Position numbers and translations under genes: made by a program. The notes under the pieces are model-generated. The model was not told the DNA's origin. It ran no database searches and was given only the letters and a program-made list of their open reading frames with translations. This document shows positions 1 through 10,400 of a stretch of 64,000 bases of DNA, piece after piece; the stretch's first letter is position 1; each line of letters starts with the position of its first letter. This stretch comes from Sabellastarte sp. h YS-2021 (lineage: Eukaryota; Annelida; Polychaeta; Sabellida; Sabellidae), in assembly GCA_964017235.1 (NCBI GenBank), contig OZ024933.1, forward strand, positions 56,278,255 to 56,342,254, given 5' to 3'.

Positions 1-279
1 TTAGGGATATATCCCCATATAAAAGCAAGAGAACACAGAGGGATCGTGATTTCACTGATGAGGGAAAGCATCTTGCATTTGTAACAAAACTAGCCAGTCT
101 GAAAGATCGAGGTAGTACGGAGCCCACAAAACAACCCTTGACCTGTACTTTATGGTCGGACGTACTGATGAGGAAAAGACTGATGAATACCAGACAGCGT
201 ACAAGGTACATTTTTCATACTCCAGAGCCTTAACACACAAAAGGACTGTGGGGAGTCTAAAATAAAAATGACCTTATAA
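1..279. other. unassigned DNA
   Basis: No gene, repeat or RNA is supported here. Two CTGATGA strings (about 54 and 164) recall a hammerhead core but lack the rest of it. The stretch borders the DIRS relic that starts near 280. Confidence 0.4.
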
Positions 280-1310
280 CTAGTGTCCACAAGAGGTTCA
301 ACAACAAGTTGCCCTTGTTTGTGTCGCCGGTACCAGATTCCCTGGCCACAGCAGTGGATGCACTAAGTCTGCCAGGGTCGATCTGGGTGCATATGCCTTC
401 CCACCAGCAGCCATCGTGGGCAAAGTGGTGGAGAAATTGTAGGACTCCCCATGCAAAAGAATCATTCTGATTGCTCTGGGGTTGCCCAACATGCCTTGGT
501 TTTAGGACCTAGTGAGCATATCCAGTCAGATCCCACTGAGCCTGCCCTTCTTACCAACCTGTTAACACAGCCCTTCAATCAGATCCCTCACAGAAATCTG
601 ACAAACCTAAATCTCCATGCATGACTCCCAGAGCCACATCAATCAAAGAGCAGGGCTTCTCTGAAGCAGTGGTTGTAAGAATTGAGGCTCCCTAAAGAGG
701 GTCAGCCAGATCAGTCTATGAGGCCAAGTGGACCATTTTTACAAAGTGGTGCCTCACTAATCAGGTGGACTTCAGGGCACCCCCTGTAAAGTCAGTTGCT
801 GACTTCCTTATGTACCTATTTAGGACAGGAAGCTACAGCCAGTGTGGTTATACCAGCCCTGGCCTCAACTCTGGATAGGTCCCTCAAGTCTGACAGGTCC
901 GACTTTCCGGTTAGAGCATTGCGCTACTATTTGGACAGGGCCTCAGACCTCAGGCAGAATAAGGTGGTTTTGTCTCCTTTAGAAAGGTTTCGACAAAGAC
1001 ACCTCACCTGCCTCTACCTCCTCTTGGATCAAGCAGACTGTGATCCTATGTTATGAGCTCTCTGACCAGGAGGCCCACCCTTTACGTCAGGTTAAAAGCC
1101 CCTGATGTCAGGGCTTTTGCTGCTCCTAAGGTCTTCCAGTCAGGAGTCTCCTTAGATCCATTCTTGTCAGCCTGCCACTGAAGTCACAGGATACCTTCAC
1201 ACAGTTCTATCTGAAGGGTGTGGCTTGGGCTGACTCAGAGCTTTATCAATTGGGCTCGGTGTTGGCTGCTCAGCAGAACCACAAGTGGCCCTTAGATTGA
1301 GGAGATTTGT
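280..1310 (+). pseudogene. degraded DIRS-type retrotransposon: end of RT/RNase H ORF and tyrosine recombinase
   Basis: Translated fragments in changing + frames match the intact DIRS element at 56744-62982 in the same order. First comes the region after RNase H (FVSPVPDSLATAVDAL near 330), then the recombinase N-terminal part (VYEAKWTIFTKWCLTNQVDF near 715-770, then SVADFLMYLF), and near 1110-1190 the catalytic part (DVRAF, FQSGVSLD, SACH). Stops and frameshifts are frequent, and a deletion joins SVADFLMYLF to much later recombinase sequence near 825. The copy is dead. It lies in sense orientation in what should be an upstream GPATCH3 intron. The poly-G run near 1449 and following bases resemble the nested element at 37183-44432 more than 56744-62982. 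Confidence 0.8.
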
Positions 1311-1663
1311 ATATATGTACATAATGTTAACAGTTCTACATGCACATAGTATAAAATGCGACGTGCTTCCTTCAGGAGGTTTATTGGTATTCTGGGACTG
1401 AACTCATCCCTTTCTTCCCCTACCTCAGAGCAGGTCTGTTAAAAAGTGGAGGGGGGGGCGACGTCGGTATAGCCCCGGGTAACCGGCTGTTGGAAACTGA
1501 CCAAGGCCTTACATGGTTTCCTGACATTAAGGTCAACCCAGGCCTGAGCCTATAGGTCCCCTGACGAAGTCAACCTAGACCATAGGTTAAAATTTGCTAT
1601 TTCTTGTGAGTTCACATAAGTCCCTAGTAACTTACCCGCCGACCAAGCGGTAGTTATTCAGCA

Positions 1664-1993
1664 AATTGTCCATTGGATAGGATGTATTAACGCAATAAAA
1701 TTGCAAATTTAATAAGTAAATTAAATTTTTATAAGTTAATACCCTATCCAATGGACACACAAGACCCTCCCAACCAACCCCGCTATCGGCTTACTAGGGG
1801 TCTAGAGGTTTAGACAACGAAAAAGATGATAGTACTGGGTAGACCGGCCAGCTTGTGGGGGCATTATGCACTCATATAAGATGACTTTTTCTGTTGTTTG
1901 GCGGGCTGGTCTGCGCTGACCGGATTAGCAAATTGTCCATAGGATAGGGTATTAACTTATAAAAATTTAATTTGCTTATTAAATTTGCAAGTT
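1664..1993 (+). repeat. terminal and internal complementary repeats of the DIRS relic
   Basis: 1664-1756 holds the two back-to-back terminal sequences (TTGTCCATTGGATAGGATG then CCTATCCAATGGACA) that form the internal complementary region of this DIRS family. 1757-1830 is the spacer and 1900-1993 the outer inverted terminal repeat ending in ATTTGCAAG. The TGACGTCA site present in the other copies has been lost. Confidence 0.75.
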
Positions 1994-2039
1994 TATTAGA
2001 AACCTACTTTCTGTCAGATTAATTAACATTAGTTTAATG

Positions 2040-2150
2040 TGCACTCAAGTAATTAAGCGTCCCTGAAAAGGGCACTTATTTGGTTTCACGTCAGTTTCCT
2101 CTCCGCCGCCACCGCAGCCGCTGCCGCAATATGGTCTCCCTTATTATTGG
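2040..2150 (+). repeat. interspersed repeat terminus with GCGTCCCTGA hairpin and GCCGCC-rich block
   Basis: AATTAAGCGTCCCTGAAAAGGGCACTT contains the small palindrome CCCTGAAAAGGG and is followed by CGCCGCCACCGCAGCCG and then ATATGGTCTCCC. The same succession occurs inverted at 25005-25090. In both places a tandem array lies on the inner side, which suggests one end of a non-autonomous mobile element. Its class is not established. Confidence 0.5.
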
Positions 2151-2479
2151 AAGCTTTCTAACCATATTTGGCAGTTATATACCTTAGGTGTTGGAAAATT
2201 TTTGCACATGCTTATATATATATAAATTTGACCTTTGAGCTTTATCAAGTCATATGATCAAAAAATAGTTTTTTTGGGTACACCCGCCTGTCATCGCAGT
2301 TCAGCAAAATCTACTGACCGCAGAGGCTTGTAACTTCATACACATGTTTATACTATCAAAAACGCGAGCTGATTAGATTTTGGGAGCATTCTGATGAAAA
2401 TTGACCAATTTATGAGTGATTTTCTCACAGGTACCAATCAGAAAGCTTAAAATTCATGTGAACCCCCCTATTATCTTCT

Positions 2480-3365
2480 TAAGTATTGCATTTAGAGCCA
2501 TAAAATGTATTGGGAGGTAGTAGAAAACCATATGTGGAGAGTCTAGAAAGCAAATCAAATTCCCCCACCCCCCCAACCCCCCTGTAGAGGTCAAACAGGG
2601 TCATAAAATAGCCAATTTCATCTTTTCCCCTTATATCTCCTTTATTCTTGCTTCTAGAGCTTGAGAATGTATTAAGAGGTATTGGGAAACTGTATGTGTA
2701 GAGTCTAGATAGCCAGTCAGATTTACCCCCGGACCCCCCCCCCCCCTTATGGGTCAAACTGGGGTCATAAAATAGCCGCTTTTGTGTTTTGGCCTTTTTT
2801 CTCCTTTATTCTTGCTTTTAGAGCTTTACAATGTATTAAGAGGTATTGGGAAACCATATGTGAAGAGTGTAGATAGCCGGTCAGATTTGCCGCCGGACCC
2901 CCTTTATGGGTCAAACTGGGGTCATAAAATAGTCGATTTTGTGTTTTTGCCTTTTATCTCCTTTATTCTTGCTTTTAGAGCTTTAGAATGTATTAAGAGG
3001 TATTGGGAAACCATATGTTAAGAGTCTAGATAGCCGGTCAGATTTGCCCCCGGAACCCCCCTTATGGGTCAAACTGGGGTCATAAAATAGCTGCTTTTGT
3101 GTTTTGGCCTTTTTTCTCCTTTATTCTTGCTTTTAGAGCTTTACAATGTATTAAGAGGTATTGGGAAACCATATGTGAAGAGTGTAGATAGCCGGTCAGA
3201 TTTGCTGCCAGACCCCCCTTATGGGTCAAACTGGGGTCATAAAATAGCCGATTTTGTGTTTTTGCCTTTTATCTCCTTTATTCTTGCTTTTAGAGCTTTA
3301 GAATGTATTAAGAGGTATTGGGAAACCATATGTGAAGAGTCTAGATAGCTAGTCAGATTTACCAG
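2480..3365 (+). repeat. tandem array of ~158-bp units with a 315-bp higher-order period
   Basis: The landmark TCATAAAATAG recurs at 2601, 2765, 2922, 3080 and 3237, spacings of 164, 157, 158 and 157. Alternate units are more alike, so the real period is a dimer of 315 bp; this is why two almost identical short open frames start at 2782 and 3097. Single related units lie at 5560-5835, 6418-6508 and, inverted, 63925-64000. No coding role is supported. Confidence 0.85.
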
Positions 3366-3912
3366 ATAGATGTGTTGAAACCATTGTGTCATAAACTTCT
3401 TGCCTAAGGCTCACATTTTACTATGCCTTTTTCTAAAATGTAAATAGATATATGGCATTTATAAAGCACTGTTACTCTTTAATTAAGTAGTTTTATAGTG
3501 TAACTTTCAACCTATTATAAGTATTGATGCTTTATGCATTCTGAGCCAGAGCATTTATTCAATTAACTTTTCGCAATTTATGACCATAGAAAACAAAATA
3601 AAGCTTAAATTTTTCTTTCATGTTAATGCATGAACTTCCACACTGTCTGCTTAACTTTCACTTCTTCTCTCAGCACTGCATGTTTTTCTTTTCAAAAACC
3701 TTTTTCTACTGTATATTATATTGCAGTAAACCTTTTTGGGACGCTTAGTTTTTGTTATCAAAATCATTTTTCTAGTTTTCATCTTGATTATTTTTGCATG
3801 CATACTTATATTTGCATTTTATTTTAGTATTGACAGTTCCAAATATTTTTTTTACAATTGACTCTGAACATTAAAATACCATTTTTGTGTTATTTGTTTT
3901 CTAATTAAACAG
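3366..3912. other. intron sequence ahead of the first visible GPATCH3 exon
   Basis: AT-rich DNA with no repeat I recognise. It ends in a pyrimidine-rich tract and the acceptor AAACAG just before 3913. Confidence 0.5.
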
Positions 3913-4427
3913 ACTCTCCGGGTGCCAAATATTTGACAAGGAAAGAGATGAGGACCATTCCAAATGAAAGAGATGACGTTACATTGCATGATTTAATGAA
4001 TCTTCCAGAACTCAATCCTCCTGTAAATATCATGCCAAATGGAAATGTTGGGACCAAAACACAGATTTTTCTTGATCTTATTGCTCAATGCAAAATGCCA
4101 GCAAATGTCATTGCAAAGTTAGGTCTGGTATTTCCCAAGCGGAGATCAAATAGAAGATATGGTTGTGTTTCTTTGGACTATAATGTCACTGGATGTCCCA
4201 GTAATGAAAATAAAGGACACAGTTCCTGCGATAAAGCCACACAGGAAAGGGAAGATGTTATAAGTAAGAATCAAATAGACAGCATTGATCATGACATAGA
4301 AAGTGCATCTGGACACACCATCTATGCAGATAGTGAATTTGTTATACCTGGAGCAATTAAAAAGAAACCCATGGCTTCTTTATCAGAGGACAATAAGTTG
4401 AAAGATGAAGGGGAAAGTTCAGAAGAG
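3913..4427 (+). CDS. GPATCH3: GPATCH3 exon (first one visible)
   Basis: The acceptor AAACAG ends at 3912. The first two bases complete a codon, so the preceding intron is phase 1. The exon encodes the conserved TRKE...LMNLPELNPPVN...GNVGTKTQIFLDLIAQC block, then the FPKRRSNRRYG motif and an acidic, poorly conserved linker. The donor GAG|GTAGAC at 4427/4428 is chosen over reading on to the stop near 4443 because the next exon's DDDR continues the family's acidic stretch in phase 0. Confidence 0.92.
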
Positions 4428-7400
4428 GTAGACAAATTTTATTGAAATGTACTGGTCTGTTTCTAGTGTTTTACATGGAATGCTGAAACTGCCCTTTCAT
4501 TTATTTGTGATAAAAACCGAAAAACATGAAATTAATTGATATTTATATATTTCTGACATCGCATCAAGAAAATGCAAATTCTGTAAATTTTATCATGCCT
4601 CATAAAAGTGTCTTCTGTCATTATTACAAAACTAGTAATATTTAACCATCCCTTGAAAGGGCACTTATTGTATCCACCAGATAGCATCTGGGGGATACTA
4701 TGGATTGTGCATGAGTACGCCGCCACAGTATGTAGAGATTTTCTCGTTTCCCCTCTAGAGGCCAGAGTATTAAAGGTAGACTTCTCACATTTGCAGGATA
4801 TATTCATAACCGTGAAATCTTGCCTGGGAATAATTTTGGCCTCATTTTGAAAAACAAGATGGCCGCCACATGCATTTTTCGACTTTGAGCAAGGAGTTTT
4901 TTGTTGTCCCTCTAAAACAAAGGGCATAGTAGGTAGAGATCTCAAATTCTCAGGATATGGTCATCAGTACAAAATCTTGTCTGAAAGTATTTTTGGCCTC
5001 ATTTTGAAAAACAAGATGGCTGCCCCGGGCATTTCTTTTCAGGCATGAAAGGTGCTCATAACCCCCTTATTATGGGTCCTATAGGTTTGCAATGTGAAAC
5101 CAACCTATGGGAAATCATGGGCTGTGAATCTTCTGATGTGATCAGATTTGACCTTGGGCCCCTCCTTTAAGGGCAAATGAGGATAGCCAAACTTAAAAGT
5201 GCTTATAACTCACTTATTATTGGTCCAAGTTTGCAATGTGAAACCAACATATAGGAAATCATGGGCTGTAAATCTTTTGATGAGGTCAGATTTGACCTTG
5301 GGTCCCTGCTTCAAGGTCAAATGATGGTGGCCAAACTTGCTTATTATTGAAAAATGCTGTTTATTTTCGTAACTATGTTAGTTGACCTTTTCCGGTGGAT
5401 ACATCTGTGTCCTTGGTCTAGTTTATTTTTGGGTCAAGTTTCCTCTCTACTGTTGCCATTGCTATTAGATTTTGGTTTTCTGTGATATCTCACTTACATG
5501 ATTACATTTGACCTTTGACCATCAAGGTCACATGATCAATTTTTTTTGCTTGTCTGCTTGTAGGAAACCGAATGCAGAGAGTCTAAAAAAGCGGTCAAAT
5601 TTACCCCTTAACTCCCCCCTGCTTTTCGTCAAACTGGGGTCATAAAATCACAGATTTGTGTTTTTGGCTCTGTATTAGTGCTTTTTGGGTGGTAATAGGA
5701 AACCATATGCAGGGAATCTAGAAAGCCTTTCAGGTTTTCCCCTTGGTCCACGTTATGGGTCAAACTGGGGTACCATTGTAAAGTCACAGATTTTGGATTT
5801 TTGGCTTTTATCTCCTTATCTGAGCCATGTGCTGGGACTCTCCAAAGCCAATCAGATTAGTGGCGTAGTGGGTTAGCACGTTTTGCATCTAATCACAGGC
5901 TGTCACCTGTGTATGGGTTCAACTCCCATAAATGGCAATGCCGAGGATCTGTTCCAATATGACACTAGGCGTATTTCACCAGCAAGAATCTGCATTATCT
6001 CTGCAATCGAGATTCTGATTTGGATTCTTTGGATTAGCTAAATTCATGAAATGCATTTTTCTCTAGATCAGAATCCATGGTGAAGAAATTAAGATGAACC
6101 ACTATAAATATTATAAAAATTACACAATTCTTATAATAAAATATATTTCTTCTACAGAAATGAATTAAACTCTATTTATTTATTTTATTTGTGCCACAGT
6201 TTGCCACCATGATTTACCTGAGGTAGATCAACGGATTCATAATCCAGATTCAGATTCAAGTCCCTTCACAAGCGAATCTGTTAATCCGAGGAATCTATAT
6301 TCCACGGATTACGATTGTGAAATATGCCTAATGACTGTTGAGTGGGACCTAAAAACCCAATTTTGACTTTGCAAGGCGGATCACCCACCCACACCTCCCC
6401 AGGGGTTGTCATACAATCACAGAATGTTTTCTTTTGGGGTTTTATCTCTGTTGTTATTGCTTTTAGACCTTTAGAATGTTTTGAGAGGTAATAGGAAACC
6501 ATATGCAGGGACTTCAGAGTCAGCTTACCTTCATCTCCTCCACCTTTGGTAAAGTATAATTTACCAAAATGTATCTTAACCATTCCCATTTTAAATAACT
6601 ATCAATTGGAAAAAACATTCCTTATGGAAAATTTTCTATTTAGAAAAATATCTCTCCAGAATTTTCTGCGATCACACAAAACTACCTAAAGAGAAAAAAA
6701 TCAGCGAGACTTAAACTCAAAGTTTCATTTCACCACAAATAAAAATTTTTTTTGGCCCTATAGATTAACTTATTTGTTATTTCTTCTGACACATTTATTT
6801 GCAGTAAAAAATATAGAAAATGCATTCTTTCTAAGAGAAATTTCGGCACAAGAATTTATTTCTCATAGGGAAATTTTACAACTGGAAATTCCAGCCTGTA
6901 ATTTCTCTTCTGCCAACTTAAAGCCTTTGATATGGTAATAAAGTTCTACTGTTTTTAATAACTTATTCACTTCTTCATTTGGAACATTTTGGTTTTTGTT
7001 AGCAAAAACATTTACCAGAGCAATAAATCAAAACAGAATTGAATGATAATATGCACATGATGATGTATGTTCAGTCATTTCACTCTACTCATTCAGAAAA
7101 AAGTTGAAAACATGTCTCTTCCCAGAAGCATACCCACCCTAGTTTTTGGCTTTGTCCTGGCCTTTCACTGTGGCGCTGACCCATACTATGTCTCTGGTTA
7201 TATGATTATGAATTTCAGCATTTCAGTATTATGTACCATAGAGTCTGTCTTTAGATGAAGATTAAGCATGGTAATAACACTTTGAGAACTATATCTAAAG
7301 AGTTAGAATTAAAAAAAAAGTTCCAATGCTTAGCGCTCAGAAGATAATGACTTCCTTATACTGTAACACAAAGAATACCTATCTCTGCAATACATTTTTA

Positions 7401-10400
7401 GGATGACGACAGATGTGAGGAGTGGGAAAGACATGAGGCTTTGCACGATGACCCAGCTGATGTAGAGAGGAACAAGGAGCGTCTGTTTGAAGAGGAGATT
7501 GAGTTGAAGTGGGAGAAAGGGGGATCAGGTCTGGTGTTTTACACGGATGCTCAGTACTGGAAGCAACAAGAGGGAGGTATGTTTATATGGTCGTCTGTAA
7601 TATAAAAATAAAGGTCTTGGCTGCGTCACTGAATTAGGTTTTGGGGGTATACAGGAACAATTGTTGCCATGACAACACTTTTAAGATTTATTGGTCTAAA
7701 AGTTTGTGGGTGTTCCACAGCCGAAACCCATAAAAGGATTTTCAACAAATTTTCTGGATATGTTTATCCCCAGCGGGTATAGAGCTGATTAGGCTTTAAG
7801 AGGTATCTGGCAACAATTGTTGCCATGGTAACACTTTTAAGATCTTTGGGTCTTAAAGTTTGTGGGTATTCCACAGCTTAAATTCATGCAAAGGTTTTCA
7901 CCAAATTTTCAGAATATGCTAACCCCAGGAGGATCACTAGATGATGTGGTTTTTGGGGGTATCTGGCAACAACTGTTGCCATGGCAACACTTTCCAGATC
8001 TTTGGGACTTAAAGTTTGTTGTATTCCACAGCCTAAACTCATGCACAGATTTGAATCATGGCCTGGGAATCTTACATCTGACAATATTTTGTGGATTCTG
8101 TATACTTCTTATTGCTGATGTTGTTCCCTAAGATTTTCCCAAATCTCAATTTTGTTGCCCATATAGTTATACCTGTAGGCTGGGGTTCTTGCCTGCCGTG
8201 ACAGGCTATTTTTGGTTCTGGTTTCATTTTCCGGCCTGACATGAAGTGGGAAAGTTGGTATATAGTTTAGAACCTCTTTTCTCCAACCTTGTGTAATCTG
8301 AATTTTCAATTATCAGTTCTCCAGTCCACTCTCCCAGCTCCATTTAAACCTGTTATTTTAGGCTTTCTATTATCCAACCTGTTACTCCCTCCAATATGGT
8401 TAGTTAATAGAGGTTCTGCTGTAGTTACAGGACAGAGCAAGTAATCAGTATGGTACCAGTACCGAATCTTGATCAGCTAGTATGGTCTGCTTTCCTACTT
8501 CCCTCAATTATCCATTGTGACGTGACAAAGACAGTATGTTCATATTGTCATCACAACCAAAGCAATCAGTCAGCCAAACATTTATACAGTGCTTCATAAT
8601 TAAAGTGATTTGACACGGTACAATACTAAAAAATTATAAGGCTCTGATAGCTTTGTTTCCTGTCACAAAGCTCTATTTGATTGCTGCAGCTTGTCACCTA
8701 AGTGTTTTCTCTTCATTGATAGCTACACTTCAATTAATAAACAGATAAATCAATAAATTTCACAGCTACAAAACAGTTAGTTTACAAATTAATAATGCTG
8801 TTATCCTATAAGATTGTCTTGTTTTGATACCTTGTTTTGACACATATTTTCTATTTCTTAAGTGTTACTTCTGTACCTTTATATAACTTACACTTTCTGT
8901 TCTGAGAAATTCCTTATCTTTGTACTTTTCACCTGATTTCTCATTTCACTATTATTGTATCCCCGAAAAGCAGGGATACTATGGATCACGCACAGTCATC
9001 GTCCGCGTACACGCCCGCCTACGTAGAGATTTTCTTGTGTTCAACCTACAAGCCACATTTCTTTTGGGATTTATTTTAAACTTTGCAAGGGGCTTACTAT
9101 GGCAGCGATCTGGCCACCCTATTGTTTTGGTAGGCCAGGAGTCAAAATTAGGCTCTGGGAAGTCAGAAATGTCTAAAATTTTGACTGTTGCTTGTGTTCA
9201 AGCTGTAGTGTACAGTTTCTTTCAGATTTATTTTATATATGGTACATGAATTGGTGGGTATGACATCTGGCCACCGTATCTTTTTTGTAGGCCTAGGGTC
9301 AAAATCAAGCGAGTAATAGCTATTTTAAGCCCAGAAGTCAAAATTATGCTCTGGGGAGTCAAAAACATGAATAATTTTGACTTGTAAGAATTTTATTAAA
9401 ATATGTTATTCAGCTACTTTTGGGTCAGCTATAACATAGAAAAATTGCAGACCTGTAGCTCATTGCATAGCTGAGTAATAGCTACTTTTAGGTTCTCACT
9501 GTTGAGTAAATCAATTGTAACTTGAAAACAGTTGCAGAAGTGCTTATAACTCGTTTATTATTGGTCCTAGAGGTTTGAAATGTCAAAGCAGTCTACAGGA
9601 AATCATAGGCTAGGAATCTTCTGATGTGATCAGATTTGACCTTGGGCCCCTCCTTCAAGGTCAAACGACTGTGATAGCCAAATATAAAAGTGCTTATAAC
9701 TCGCTTATTATTGGTCCTAGAGGTTTGCAATGTGAAATCAACTTATAGGAAATCATGTACTAGGAATCCTCTGATGTGCCCTTCCTTTGGGGTCAAACTA
9801 GGATAGTCAAAGTTAAAAGTGCTTATAACTCACTTATTATTGGTCCTAGAGGTTTGAAATGTGAAACAAACCTATGGGAAATCATGGGCTAGGAATATTC
9901 TGATTTGATCAGATTTGATTTGGTGAATTATGAATCTATGAGTAGTAATGCAACTATGCGTAATCCCATACTGATACATAATCTCTGCCAAACGTGTAAT
10001 TTTCAGACTTTGATGAGCAGACAGCTGATGACTGGGATGTTGACATGAGTTGTTATTATGAGGAAAATGGCGGGGACAAAGATTCAAAAGACCTGGTGAC
10101 GATGAGACAGGAGAAGAGGCGGAGGAATGGTGAGGAGAGGACAGACATGTTGACCTCGGGGTTTCTGAGGAAAAAAAAAGTGAAACTGGGCGGCAACACA
10201 AACTCTGTCGGAGAAGTAGGACAGTTTGAACAGCACACAAAGGTAGAATGTTTTCTGTGTAGTGTATTTCTGAACTGTAGGTTTACAATTATTCATCATT
10301 TCTACTTTAAGGTAGTATTATGAACAAATGGTATTTAAGTGCCAGCCTAAAAAGTTACAACTTGTACAAGATCTCAACTTGTACATAACGTGTGTAAGTT

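Noticed and set aside
50-210. Possible hammerhead ribozyme (CTGATGAG)
   Set aside because: The matching GAAA segment, the GUH cleavage site and flanking stems could not be found.
2782-3348. Two near-identical 79-83 codon frames starting MCFGLFSPLF
   Set aside because: They are copies of the same 315-bp tandem unit and have no independent support.
4428-4445. GPATCH3 ending at the in-frame stop near 4443
   Set aside because: The donor GAG|GTAGAC restores the known family sequence in the next exon, and the summed exons keep frame to a later stop.
5866-5940. Functional tRNA gene
   Set aside because: A- and B-box-like words are present, but the cloverleaf stems do not pair convincingly, and the body continues as a SINE.
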